From positions 1 through 64,000 of the IMG/VR virus record IMGVR_UViG_3300008110_000072: a DNA stretch of 64,000 nt, one strand, 5' to 3'. The position numbers and the translations under genes are program-made. Positions within the stretch are counted from its first letter, which is position 1. Each line of letters begins with the position of its first letter. The notes below the pieces were generated by a model, which saw nothing but the letters and a program-made list of their open reading frames with translations, had not been told where the DNA came from and searched no databases. Shown piece by piece: positions 1 to 7,447 of this stretch. The DNA is from a virus.

Positions 1-74
1 AAAGATTTTAAACAACGCATGTGCGCTATCTTGTCGTCTTGGTCGTTAAGGTTAAACCGGATTGTTGCTGTCAT
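1..74 (-). CDS. Partial small hypothetical protein (runs off left edge)
   Basis: The first 24 residues of a leftward gene are visible, beginning MTATIRFNLNDQDDK, and the reading frame is open to the window edge. The start overlaps the 3' end of the upstream gene by 23 nt. Short phage proteins starting with a similar Thr-Phe-Asn-Leu strand followed by an acidic stretch are common next to replication genes, but their function is unknown to me. It shows that the leftward operon continues beyond position 1. Confidence 0.6.
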   Translation of the reverse strand, partial: MTATIRFNLNDQDDKIAHMRCLKS

Positions 75-384
75 TTTCTTCGGGGGATTTGTACTCAAAC
101 TTTTCCATGTGCGTAATGAATGCCTCGCGCTCATCCTCTTTCATTTCGTATATACTCCAGACAATTCCTATCAGTGTGCTGTTCACCTCGTCCTCCATCT
201 CTGTCTGTTCTTTCCCCACAAGCTCGTGAACAAACTTTTCAAACAACCTGCATGAATTATACACCTGATTGAAATGATACTTAGCCTCATGCGTAAGCTT
301 CACTTTGCTGTGCTTAATTACTTCAGCAGAAATAAGTGCGCCTTTTACAAAGCAGAATAGTTTTAGAAAATCGTTCCTACCCAT
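52..384 (-). CDS. Hypothetical protein, 110 aa
   Basis: The function is not recognised. The product is helical and charged, with a run of acidic residues near the middle and an Asn/Ser/Pro tail. The ATG at 384 overlaps the stop of the LytTR-like gene upstream by 8 nt, indicating translational coupling. A TTG nine bases earlier would only add three residues. It belongs to the leftward early operon with the SSB-like and LytTR-like genes. Confidence 0.7.
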   Translation of the reverse strand: MGRNDFLKLFCFVKGALISAEVIKHSKVKLTHEAKYHFNQVYNSCRLFEKFVHELVGKEQTEMEDEVNSTLIGIVWSIYEMKEDEREAFITHMEKFEYKSPEENDSNNPV

Positions 385-631
385 TTTTTTCAAGGAATTC
401 TATAAGAGATTGGTTAAGCTTTTTACTGCGCGAAAACTCAAGCTGTTTGCCATCTTTAAACACTATCTCCACCATGTTGTCTGGGGCCATGTTTATGCTA
501 AACACTTGGTCGGGGTTGATATAAAACCCGCGATGTGCGCGCACCAGATTTGGAAAACGCTCCGCCACCACCGCACTGCTTCCGTGGAATGATATAAAGA
601 ACGGGCGATTCTCAAGATATACATTGTACAT
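377..631 (-). CDS. Short LytTR-type DNA-binding protein
   Basis: This 84-residue protein resembles the second half of a LytTR DNA-binding domain: the stretch VRAHRGFYINPDQVFSI (about residues 28-44) matches the family's Arg-x-His-Arg-x-x-x-hydrophobic-Asn signature, followed by a strand-rich segment and the typical basic end SRSKKL. LytTR domains bind DNA in bacterial response regulators; here there is no receiver domain. The start lies inside the end of the preceding LytTR-like gene (20-nt overlap), so the two are probably coupled. A frameshifted fusion with the upstream tail was considered, but there is no direct evidence for one. Confidence 0.6.
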   Translation of the reverse strand: MYNVYLENRPFFISFHGSSAVVAERFPNLVRAHRGFYINPDQVFSINMAPDNMVEIVFKDGKQLEFSRSKKLNQSLIEFLEKNG

Positions 632-1118
632 ATCGCGCAGTGACTTTTTCTCCGGTTGCCCTTGCGATTTCGGCCACTATATCTTTTATGTTTTTAATAT
701 CAGACATGATAATAGCGTCTTTTTTGCTGCAATCTTCGGTCGCGCCTTTCTTTTTTCTATAAATCCCATTTATTATAAAATAGGCATACGAGTGACCCTT
801 GCGCAGATTAGCCGTTAGGTTGTTTACAAGATTCACTTTCAGCTCAGCATCGTATATATTAATAACAACTGACACAATGTAATTAGTATTAATAATGTGA
901 TGTTCGCTTGCGTGTATAAATTCTGGTTGGCGTTTGAAATAAAAATCAAAAAGAAGAGATACGCTATTCCCAAGCAATATTGTTTTGCCTGAAGTCAGAT
1001 GCACTATGGAGTTGGTGGTGTTGAATGTCTTGATTAAAACAATTTCATCGTACACCAGCCTGATGCGAAGCTCCTTGTTGCCCCCATCTGTTACATACAA
1101 TTCTTTTTGTTCTGCCAT
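612..1118 (-). CDS. LytTR-like DNA-binding protein, 168 aa
   Basis: Residues about 15-110 have the LytTR layout: an N-terminal strand pair (YDEIVLIKTFNTTNSIVHL), a helix, then FIHASEHHIINTNYIVSV, which corresponds to the family's His-x-x-hydrophobic-Val-Asn segment, and a terminal strand. No receiver or kinase domain is present. The C-terminal 30 residues (from MSDIKN) resemble the beginning of another small protein and overlap the next gene. The ATG at 1118 is chosen because a TAcaTTTG promoter element (1123-1130) sits 4 bp upstream, which would give a nearly leaderless mRNA. A role in regulating phage or host genes is inferred. Confidence 0.6.
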   Translation of the reverse strand: MAEQKELYVTDGGNKELRIRLVYDEIVLIKTFNTTNSIVHLTSGKTILLGNSVSLLFDFYFKRQPEFIHASEHHIINTNYIVSVVINIYDAELKVNLVNNLTANLRKGHSYAYFIINGIYRKKKGATEDCSKKDAIIMSDIKNIKDIVAEIARATGEKVTARYVQCIS

Positions 1119-1122
1119 ACGG

Positions 1123-1130
1123 CAAATGTA
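1123..1130 (-). promoter_or_regulatory. Bacteroidota -7 promoter element
   Basis: TACATTTG on the minus strand, 4 bp before the LytTR-like gene's ATG. It matches the Bacteroidota -7 consensus TAnnTTTG, but no clear TTTG is found at the -33 distance. Confidence 0.45.
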
Positions 1131-1254
1131 TTTTGAAATATTGGAATTATGTATGCATAAACACGACAAATTGAAAAAAAAATCCGATGAATCTTCACCG
1201 GACCTTTATCGTTTCATCACCAAAATAAAATGTTCAACAGGCCGCAAAGCTAAA

Positions 1255-2259
1255 CTATGTTCTGCACCTGCCCTTGCTTATCTCGTAATTTTTTACAAAA
1301 AAATCTCCGTTTTTGTACACGCTAATGTGTGCGAATCCGTTTTCACTATCGCTGATTATATTGTAGTCGGGACTAAGCTCGCAAAGGCATCCGGTTACAA
1401 ACGCTTCCTCTTCATAAGTTTTGGTTGCGTTGCGTTTTTTATAGTAGTCGCGTCTGTGTAGGTGGGACATAATAACGCTTTGCCCCGCTTTGGCTAACGC
1501 TCGTTTTGCGGGGTGCATTCCGCCCTTTATCAGATGATGCCCGTGGGTGATAAGCAATCTACCAGCCATCACCAAAACATTGTCTGCTATAATGGTTATA
1601 TTCTTTTCCTTTAGTTTTAGCCGGGATTCAAGAGAGAAGTAATTGTCCTCCCACACCTGCGTGGCGTATTGCTGCAACCATTTCTCCCATCGTATATCGT
1701 GGTTGCCCTTGAGCCAGTATATAGGAATTTCTGGGAACGCCAGTCTAAGTTTTGTAAGAAACAGGTCTGCCGCGTCAAACTCCTGCGGAACGCTGCGCTT
1801 TCGCATGTCTGTTTCGTGCTTGCTGATTCTATGAAAGTCTATAACATCTCCGTTAAGCAGAATGCAATTGATTTGATTATCCTGATTCTGCCCATATTCA
1901 ATAGCTGTCGTGAGGCTGTTTGTACAATGGTAGGGGATGTGTATATCGCTCATTAAAAGAATCTCTGTACAATTTTTCGGGAGAGCAAATGCCTTCCTTT
2001 CGGTTTGATAGGACTTTGGAAGTCCGTACGGATTATATGGTCGTGCGCTCTTCATATAGTATGGCGATTTCTCTACGCTTGAGTTTTGACTATTCCTTAT
2101 TCCGCTCTTGCCTTCTATGTATCTAAGACATGAACGGGCGTTTTCAACGGAAGAAAAAATTAAAGGATTTTTTTTATACAGGAGCCGCGCAAGGGCTGCT
2201 GTTGGCATTTCTGCGCCATATTTGTCTCTGTATTCTTTTGCTATATCGGCCTTATACAT
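1255..2259 (-). CDS. Calcineurin-like metallophosphoesterase
   Basis: The five signature blocks of the calcineurin-like phosphoesterase fold are present in order: SDIH (about residue 104), NGDVIDFH (136), GNHD (185), THGHH (about 253) and SHLHR (about 276). These supply the Asp, His and Asn ligands of a two-metal active site. The N-terminal 70 residues are helical and resemble a small helix-turn-helix region, so the enzyme may bind nucleic acid. ATG 2259 is preferred over an in-frame TTG at 2280. It lies between small early genes of the SSB operon. The substrate (DNA, RNA or nucleotide) cannot be deduced. Confidence 0.85.
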   Translation of the reverse strand: MYKADIAKEYRDKYGAEMPTAALARLLYKKNPLIFSSVENARSCLRYIEGKSGIRNSQNSSVEKSPYYMKSARPYNPYGLPKSYQTERKAFALPKNCTEILLMSDIHIPYHCTNSLTTAIEYGQNQDNQINCILLNGDVIDFHRISKHETDMRKRSVPQEFDAADLFLTKLRLAFPEIPIYWLKGNHDIRWEKWLQQYATQVWEDNYFSLESRLKLKEKNITIIADNVLVMAGRLLITHGHHLIKGGMHPAKRALAKAGQSVIMSHLHRRDYYKKRNATKTYEEEAFVTGCLCELSPDYNIISDSENGFAHISVYKNGDFFVKNYEISKGRCRT

Positions 2260-2292
2260 TTCAATTGTGCCGTCATGCAAGTGATGTTTTTG

Positions 2293-2487
2293 CTACAGAG
2301 ATGTCTTGTCCTCTTTTACAGATATTATATCTGCATTTTTAATAACATATGCGGAATCGTCCAGAAGGGCGGTTTTTATTATTTCTATTGCCTCCCCGCT
2401 ATTATATGAATCGCAATCCTGCAGGAGCTGTGATACATCCCAGTCATCTTCTGTAAGGATGTATGTGAGTGTCACCTTTAAATTCAT
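2293..2487 (-). CDS. Small hypothetical acidic protein, 64 aa
   Basis: An acidic 64-residue protein of unknown function with a strand-helix-strand pattern. It sits directly behind a terminator (2517-2545) and has its own -7 element (TATATTTG, 2492-2499) 4 bp before the ATG, so it probably starts a separate transcript that continues into the phosphoesterase gene. Confidence 0.65.
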   Translation of the reverse strand: MNLKVTLTYILTEDDWDVSQLLQDCDSYNSGEAIEIIKTALLDDSAYVIKNADIISVKEDKTSL

Positions 2488-2491
2488 AACT

Positions 2492-2499
2492 CAAATATA
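2492..2499 (-). promoter_or_regulatory. Bacteroidota -7 promoter element
   Basis: TATATTTG on the minus strand immediately before the small gene at 2487, just beyond the terminator at 2517-2545. The -33 region is only T-rich. Confidence 0.5.
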
Positions 2500-2516
2500 T
2501 ACACAATATTAAAAAT

Positions 2517-2545
2517 AAAAAACCGGAGCATAGCCCCGGTTCTTT
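2517..2545 (-). terminator. Intrinsic terminator after the Gp157-like gene
   Basis: On the minus strand a GC-rich hairpin (AACCGG paired with CCGGTT around a short inner GC/GC segment) is followed by a TTTTTTATTTTT tract. It separates the SSB/Gp157 pair from the downstream leftward genes. Confidence 0.75.
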
Positions 2546-2597
2546 ACTAAGTAACCTATTAGGATTCGTTTATACACACATTACCCGCAAAGATATG

Positions 2598-3098
2598 TCA
2601 TTTGATTTGCACGCTATACTTGGTTTTCATCGAAGCCCCGTTCACCTCAACTCCGTTTTTAATGGCTTCGCTGATAAGCGATTTGCTTATTTCGTGCTTT
2701 GTGATGAGGAAGCGGCTGTCAATAGCCTTCTCGTCATCAATAGACACGGATTCGCTCCTGCGTGTGCTTAGTGCAAGCGTGGCCGTGTTAAAGCGTCTTA
2801 CGCCTTTTGCATCCTCCTGCCCGAATAAAAGCATTGCTTGCGTGAGAGATTCCCGTAGGCGTGTGGAGCTATTGTCCTTTGACTTTTTTAACTCTTGCAG
2901 TCTTTTGATTTCGGCTGCAATAACATCCACCTCGCTATCGAGTTTCATAATCATATACGCGTAGCCCTCTGCTTTCTTAGCAAATGCATCGCGTGTGATT
3001 TGCAGGGCTTCCAACACCTCCGGTGTGGCTTCCCCTCCGCTCTCCTCCAATAACGCGATAATGGAGGCTTGGTCTTGAGTTATTTCGTATAAGTTCAT
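2598..3098 (-). CDS. Siphovirus Gp157-like protein
   Basis: This matches the phage Gp157 family in layout: an N-terminal NLYEITQDQASIIAL helix, a long central coiled coil (about residues 35-85), and the conserved C-terminal block with a serine/arginine strand (LALSTRRSESVSI), DDEKAIDSRFLITK and a final NGVEVNGASM. Family members have been linked to phage resistance and DNA metabolism, without a proven biochemical activity. It is co-transcribed with the SSB-like gene 12 bp upstream, which suggests a role in single-strand DNA handling. Confidence 0.8.
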   Translation of the reverse strand: MNLYEITQDQASIIALLEESGGEATPEVLEALQITRDAFAKKAEGYAYMIMKLDSEVDVIAAEIKRLQELKKSKDNSSTRLRESLTQAMLLFGQEDAKGVRRFNTATLALSTRRSESVSIDDEKAIDSRFLITKHEISKSLISEAIKNGVEVNGASMKTKYSVQIK

Positions 3099-3110
3099 AA
3101 GTGTGCTGTA

Positions 3111-3869
3111 TTAAAATGGAAGGTCGTCATAGCCGTTATCCTGCTGCTGCATCTCGCGCTTGTTGTCGTAGTGATACGCCTCTTCGTTCTTCATAGCGGG
3201 CGCAGCTTTTGCGGGAGATATATGTGCGGCTGTATCTTCAACCACCGCAGCGCGTGTATCTTCCTCCGCTTGCTTGCTAAAGTATCCGGCAAGGTAATCC
3301 TTGATTGTGTCGTATGCTTTGTCGGCCATTTCCCCATCGGATGCCGTAAGGCTGCTCTTCCATTCAAACTTAGGCGTGGTATATTTAACAGCGCCATTCT
3401 TCTCGTCATTATATCCGGTGATAGCCACCCACTCGTCAGGCAATCTGTTCTTGCACTTGTTTGTGAAGTCGCCCCAACGCGCCACAACAGCGCCCTTCAT
3501 GCTGATGTTTGCAATACTACCATCGCCGAGCATTACATATAAGGACTTGTGGTAGTTACCGCCCTGCAGCTTGTCTTTTATATCTCTATACAATCCTGCA
3601 GCAATGTGTCCGCCCTTAAAGCTTTTCACATTCAACACCTCGTTAAGGTTGTTCACCTCGTTGGAATAGATTCCGGATTCCGAAGCTCCGTGCCACCCTT
3701 TAATCGTGTGCAGTTCTTTCAGAACGACAAACTTGAATGGGCTTTTGATAAACTTGTTTTGTCCAGCCTCCTTGTCATAGTATTTGAACTGGCCGTTGTT
3801 GCTGTCCCACTCCAGAAACTTCTGTGCGGGGTTTGAGCTTACGCTCTTGAATTCGTCTTTGCGTGACAT
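3111..3869 (-). CDS. Single-stranded DNA-binding protein (putative)
   Basis: A 252-residue protein with a beta-rich, aromatic N-terminal region (residues 20-180), a low-complexity Ala/Glu linker, and an acidic hydrophobic tip ending DNGYDDLPF. That tip is the hallmark through which SSBs recruit partner proteins. Overall sequence similarity to bacterial SSB is not obvious, so the assignment rests on architecture, tail and position. It is the first gene of the leftward operon, behind a strong promoter (3898-3929), and divergent from the replication genes. The helicase-primase of this phage ends with a similar tip (DDDEVPF). Confidence 0.65.
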   Translation of the reverse strand: MSRKDEFKSVSSNPAQKFLEWDSNNGQFKYYDKEAGQNKFIKSPFKFVVLKELHTIKGWHGASESGIYSNEVNNLNEVLNVKSFKGGHIAAGLYRDIKDKLQGGNYHKSLYVMLGDGSIANISMKGAVVARWGDFTNKCKNRLPDEWVAITGYNDEKNGAVKYTTPKFEWKSSLTASDGEMADKAYDTIKDYLAGYFSKQAEEDTRAAVVEDTAAHISPAKAAPAMKNEEAYHYDNKREMQQQDNGYDDLPF

Positions 3870-3897
3870 AAATTATGTGATAGAATTAAACATGAAA

Positions 3898-3929
3898 CAA
3901 ATGTAGGCAGGGGGAATTTGTTTACCAAA
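3898..3929 (-). promoter_or_regulatory. Promoter for leftward early operon
   Basis: Reading the minus strand, TTTG (3929-3926) is separated by 20 bp from TACATTTG (3905-3898). Both boxes match the Bacteroidota sigma consensus with ideal spacing, 28 bp before the SSB-like gene. Confidence 0.8.
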
Positions 3930-4005
3930 CATCTTCGATAAATTTCTGAAATATTTTTGCCGAATGTATATTATTTGTAGAGCAGCAAAAAAATTTGCGT
4001 TGATG

Positions 4006-4039
4006 TTTGCACATGTAATCGGGCGTGTTCTTATATTTG
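4006..4039 (+). promoter_or_regulatory. Promoter for replication genes
   Basis: TTTG (4006-4009), 22 bp, then TATATTTG (4032-4039). It would start a leader of roughly 105 nt ahead of the initiator gene at 4152. Confidence 0.65.
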
Positions 4040-4044
4040 TTGTG

Positions 4045-4150
4045 CCGAAAGGTGGGAGAGTAGAGGCTCCGAAGTAAAAACATTATTTGTCCTTTGTCCG
4101 CTGAGTAGGGTCCTCTACCCCGAAAGGCGAACAAAGGACTTTTTTATTTT
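4045..4150 (+). promoter_or_regulatory. Structured leader with attenuator-like terminator
   Basis: The leader contains hairpin 1 (GGAG 4055-4058 with CTCC 4067-4070) and a strong terminator-like hairpin (GTCCTTTGT 4089-4097 with ACAAAGGAC 4131-4139, plus CGC/GCG inside) followed by a T tract ending 6 nt before the ATG. The loop of hairpin 1 (AGAGG, 4062-4066) is complementary to the apical loop of the second (CCTCT, 4112-4116), extendable to 7 bp (4060-4066 with 4112-4118), so a kissing interaction or alternative fold is possible. Placement before the start codon implies transcription attenuation of the replication operon. It matches no riboswitch class I recognise. Confidence 0.6.
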
Positions 4151-4151
4151 C

Positions 4152-5039
4152 ATGCAAATTGTTTCATTGAACAATCACATAGTTCGGAAAGCATTACATC
4201 TTTCCCTGAACGAAATGGCGGTGCTTTGCGATATAAAGCAAATGAGCCAGAATCCGGAGTACGGATATACCTGCATAAAGAGTAAAGACAAGATAGCAGA
4301 TTGGCTTGACCTGTCGAGGGCAACGGTTTTCAATGCTATTAAAGCATTAGAGATTCGCGGGTACATTGAACGCACAAACATTGGCGTGCGACCTACCAAA
4401 TTTATCTACGACCTTGACATGTGCCAAGAAGAGATAGGGCTTTACATCCAAAAAGGAGACCTCACTTTCATCACAAAAAAGGTTGAACAACTGTTAGACG
4501 GACAGTCTAAAAATTATACTACCACAGTACAAAATTTAGACGGTGACAGTCTAAATTTTAGACTACCACAGTCTAAAAATTATACTCAAGATATACATAT
4601 AGATACACATAAAGAAAAGAAAGAGATAAATAGTGAATTGCATGAAAAAATTCAGGCAATTGTCAGCCGCATCAACGAGCATGCGGGGACAAGTTTTAGA
4701 GCCGAAACAAGGGAGAGCAACAAGCTTATATCTGCGCGACTAAAAACATATTCGCTTGACGAGGCATTGCTTGTTGTAGATGCGATGGCCGACAAGTGGC
4801 TCGGCACAGACATGAAGCAATACTATACACCTGTAACCCTGTTCAGAGAAAGTAACTTTGAAAAGTATTTACAGCATGCCAACACCAACAGCACTAAGCG
4901 GGGCGCACATGTGGACAATCCAGATTATAAATTAGGCAAGATGCGCTACCGCCCACAATCAGAATTTGGAAGTTATACACAATATTTAAAAAACTGCAAT
5001 GAATACGGACACACACCAAAACAAGAAGGCCATGATTAA
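4152..5039 (+). CDS. Replication initiator, winged helix plus Phg_2220_C-like domain
   Basis: The N-terminal 95 residues form a helix-turn-helix region typical of phage replication initiators (SKDKIADWLDLSRATVFNAI recognition segment). A linker of about 50 residues follows. Residues about 165-240 (RINEHAGTSFRAET, then LFRESNFEKYLQH) match the conserved phage C-terminal domain family found in DnaD-like initiators, which deliver the helicase to the origin. Four 22-bp iterons lie inside the linker-coding part, as in lambdoid O genes where the origin sits in the initiator gene. The gene is followed, with an 8-nt overlap, by the helicase-primase. Confidence 0.8.
   Translation: MQIVSLNNHIVRKALHLSLNEMAVLCDIKQMSQNPEYGYTCIKSKDKIADWLDLSRATVFNAIKALEIRGYIERTNIGVRPTKFIYDLDMCQEEIGLYIQKGDLTFITKKVEQLLDGQSKNYTTTVQNLDGDSLNFRLPQSKNYTQDIHIDTHKEKKEINSELHEKIQAIVSRINEHAGTSFRAETRESNKLISARLKTYSLDEALLVVDAMADKWLGTDMKQYYTPVTLFRESNFEKYLQHANTNSTKRGAHVDNPDYKLGKMRYRPQSEFGSYTQYLKNCNEYGHTPKQEGHD
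4502..4589 (+). repeat. Four 22-bp iterons, probable replication origin
   Basis: Copies of the core acagtctaaaaattatact start at 4502, 4524, 4546 and 4568, exactly 22 bp apart (two helical turns). Copies 1 and 4 are identical over 19 bp; copies 2 and 3 diverge in the A/T part. Because 22 is not a multiple of three, the repeats are read in different frames and are not a protein repeat. An A/T-rich segment (4587-4640) follows and could be the unwinding element. Confidence 0.8.
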
Positions 5040-6945
5040 AGTAACCGCCTACAAGGACATTTACGAAAAACGCAATGGGCATCACATTCCAATCACCACA
5101 GCCCTTTCCCGTATACGGGATGGCAAGAGCCGGGAAAAGATTCTCGCTATACGAAGCACAGCAGACCCGTCTGCCGTAGACCAATTAAAGAAATCCCTCC
5201 CCTCGATTTGCTTTAGCGGCACATTCAGCGAGAGATTTGATAACAAGCTTATCGAACACAGCGGATATATATGCTGCGACCTTGACGACATTCCGCATGA
5301 TGAATTGCAGGACATGAAGCAGAAGGTGGCGCAGCTTAGCTATGTATATGCCGTGTGGATAAGCCCACGCGGGAACGGGCTAAAGTTCCTTGTGCGTATT
5401 GCTAAGCCCGAAAAGCACCGCGAACACTTTGCTGCGCTCACGCAATACTTTCAGGATATATCCGGCAAGTGGGATGGCAGCAGTGTAAACGAGAGCCGCG
5501 TTTGCTTTGAAAGCTGGGACGAGGACATTATCATCAAGGATGATGTGAAGCCGTTCACAGAGGTGTATATCACCACAAAGGAGGTGAGCAGGGAAATGGT
5601 GGATGGAGACGAAACATTCAAGCGGCTCCTGACATGGCTCACCAACAAAGGCAAATCCTTCGCATCCGGAGAGCGCAACAACTTTCTATTCCGCCTTGCG
5701 AGCGCATGCTGCAGGTTTGGTATATCAGAGGAGAACTGCTTCTATTATTGCGACAGCAACTTCATTAGCGGGCAGAGCGACTTCACTAAGCGCGAATGCA
5801 AGATAGTGATTGCCTCCGCGTATAGAGCCAATGCGAGTAAGTCTGGGAGCGCAACATTCGACAAGGACATTCTGGTTGAGAAGAAGAGCATGCAGGAGGT
5901 GGCTCTTGAAACTCCGCAGGAGATATACGATGAAACCATTCGTCCGGCGGATGTAATCTTCGCAGACGATGTGCAGGACGGCATCATGTCTCTATACAAC
6001 AACGGATACGAAAGACTGGAGGGAATAGGCGTGCGCGAGATAGACACGCATTACAAGATGAAGCGTGGGGAACTAACGCTGCTGTCGGGTATAGGAAACA
6101 TGGGTAAGAGCCAAATCAACAAGTGGATGCTCCTGATGCATGCAGTGCTATACAAGCGCAAGTTTGCCATATTCGCTCCGGAGGATAATCCCGCAGAGGA
6201 ATTCTACAACGACCTCATCGAGATAGTGCTTGGAGCGGACTGCGTATATAGTCCTGAGTTCCCGAATAAACCCAGACCAACACTGGGGCTATACATGATG
6301 GTGAGGGAGTGGGTGAACGAGCATTTTATATTCATCCACCCGGAGAAGAGCGCCCCCACCCCGGAGTATATACGGGAGCGCTTTCTTGAGTTAATTATTA
6401 AGAAGCGCGTTGATGGCTGCATCATTGACCCGTGGAATCAGCTCACCAACAACTACGAGTTATACGGCGGGCGTGATGACAAGTATCTGGAGGTGCAGCT
6501 TGCCGAGTTCTCCAGATTCGCGCAGCAGAACGAGGTGTATATGATAATCGTGGCTCACCCTAAGAGCCTGAAGAAAGTGGGCGAGGACTATCCATGTCCG
6601 GATGTGTTCGACCTTGCCGGAGGCGCAATGTGGAATAACAAGTGCCACAACATTCTGATATATCACCGCCCGCACAACTGCTCAGATGTAAACAGCCCTG
6701 CGTGTGAGTTTCACGCCAAGAAGATTAAGAAGCAGAAGGTGGTGGGGAAGAAAGGCTTTAGCGAGTTTCGGTTTGACTTTGCCACACGCAGGTATGTGTT
6801 TGAGAACAATCGCGACCCAATGTCCGAGGCGGTGGCCGCAAAGCTAAATTGGGCTATATGGGAAAAACCTAAATCTAATTATACAAAACATGAAGAGATT
6901 ATTCACACCCCTCTCCCGCCCGATGATGACGAAGTTCCCTTCTAA
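5032..6945 (+). CDS. VirE_N/BT4734-like primase-helicase
   Basis: Residues about 1-170 resemble the BT4734/VirE N-terminal domain common in Bacteroidota mobile elements, with an ICCDLDDI acidic motif (about 80-87) and SPRGNGLKFLVRI (about 112-124), consistent with a primase-polymerase-like module. A helical linker follows. The C-terminal half is a DnaB/RecA-type helicase with Walker A LLSGIGNMGKSQ (about 350-361) and Walker B-like GCIIDPWNQL (about 462-471). The protein ends in an acidic tip, DDDEVPF, like SSB tails. ATG 5032 overlaps the initiator stop; an in-frame ATG at 4999 is less likely because the family begins at the Lys-Val-Thr-Ala-Tyr strand. Confidence 0.8.
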   Translation: MIKVTAYKDIYEKRNGHHIPITTALSRIRDGKSREKILAIRSTADPSAVDQLKKSLPSICFSGTFSERFDNKLIEHSGYICCDLDDIPHDELQDMKQKVAQLSYVYAVWISPRGNGLKFLVRIAKPEKHREHFAALTQYFQDISGKWDGSSVNESRVCFESWDEDIIIKDDVKPFTEVYITTKEVSREMVDGDETFKRLLTWLTNKGKSFASGERNNFLFRLASACCRFGISEENCFYYCDSNFISGQSDFTKRECKIVIASAYRANASKSGSATFDKDILVEKKSMQEVALETPQEIYDETIRPADVIFADDVQDGIMSLYNNGYERLEGIGVREIDTHYKMKRGELTLLSGIGNMGKSQINKWMLLMHAVLYKRKFAIFAPEDNPAEEFYNDLIEIVLGADCVYSPEFPNKPRPTLGLYMMVREWVNEHFIFIHPEKSAPTPEYIRERFLELIIKKRVDGCIIDPWNQLTNNYELYGGRDDKYLEVQLAEFSRFAQQNEVYMIIVAHPKSLKKVGEDYPCPDVFDLAGGAMWNNKCHNILIYHRPHNCSDVNSPACEFHAKKIKKQKVVGKKGFSEFRFDFATRRYVFENNRDPMSEAVAAKLNWAIWEKPKSNYTKHEEIIHTPLPPDDDEVPF

Positions 6946-7002
6946 GAAAGGGAGAACCAAAGAGGTTTGTCTGATGATTGCAGAAATTCATCGTATGGAC
7001 GC

Positions 7003-7031
7003 TTTGATTTATCAAAATTATACTAAATTTG
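7003..7031 (+). promoter_or_regulatory. Internal promoter in replication block
   Basis: TTTG (7003-7006), 17 bp, TAAATTTG (7024-7031), 22 bp before the gene at 7054 in the only real gap of this block (6946-7053). Confidence 0.5.
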
Positions 7032-7053
7032 CCAAGCAACAATTTTTAAATAC

Positions 7054-7287
7054 ATGGAAAACACAAAAGCAATAACTGCCCTCACAGACGAGGGGAAAGT
7101 GGTGAACGAGGTTGCCGCCTATCTCACCAAGCATGGGAAGTTCAACGCAATTAAGATTGCGAACATGGTGTTTGAAGCACTGGAGAAAAACAACACCCGC
7201 GATATAGAAGACGCGGAAAAGGAAATCATCCGGCAGTGTATAGACAACATGCGCACCCTTGCTATATGGGAGAAATGGGGAGAATGA
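7054..7287 (+). CDS. Hypothetical helical protein, 77 aa
   Basis: An unrecognised, strongly charged helical protein. It follows a plausible promoter and is packed 1 bp before the next start. Position suggests an auxiliary replication or recombination role, but nothing in the sequence proves it. Confidence 0.7.
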   Translation: MENTKAITALTDEGKVVNEVAAYLTKHGKFNAIKIANMVFEALEKNNTRDIEDAEKEIIRQCIDNMRTLAIWEKWGE

Positions 7288-7288
7288 T

Positions 7289-7447
7289 ATGATGACGATG
7301 CTTGTTAAATATTTGCTCCTACTATTTGGAACGATAGCATTCTGGGGGATATTCACCAGCGAGACAGACGAGCGCAGGTGGAAGTTTGCGGCATATACAG
7401 CTATATGTCTGGTTGTAGCTTTATGCACATGGCCTTTCTTACAATAG
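7289..7447 (+). CDS. Small membrane protein, 52 aa
   Basis: Two hydrophobic segments (about residues 4-20, LVKYLLLLFGTIAFWGIF, and 30-48, AAYTAICLVVALCTWPF) flank a charged loop SETDERRW, so a two-pass inner-membrane protein is expected. Its 3' end overlaps the NinB-like gene by 19 nt. Function unknown. Confidence 0.6.
   Translation: MMTMLVKYLLLLFGTIAFWGIFTSETDERRWKFAAYTAICLVVALCTWPFLQ

Noticed and set aside
377-720. Frameshifted fusion of the two LytTR-like genes
   Set aside because: The 20-nt overlap and the tail resembling a second domain start are suggestive, but no slippery sequence or stimulatory structure was evident.
6890-7075. 61-codon frame after the helicase-primase
   Set aside because: It overlaps the helicase end and the next gene start, and covers the promoter at 7003-7031.
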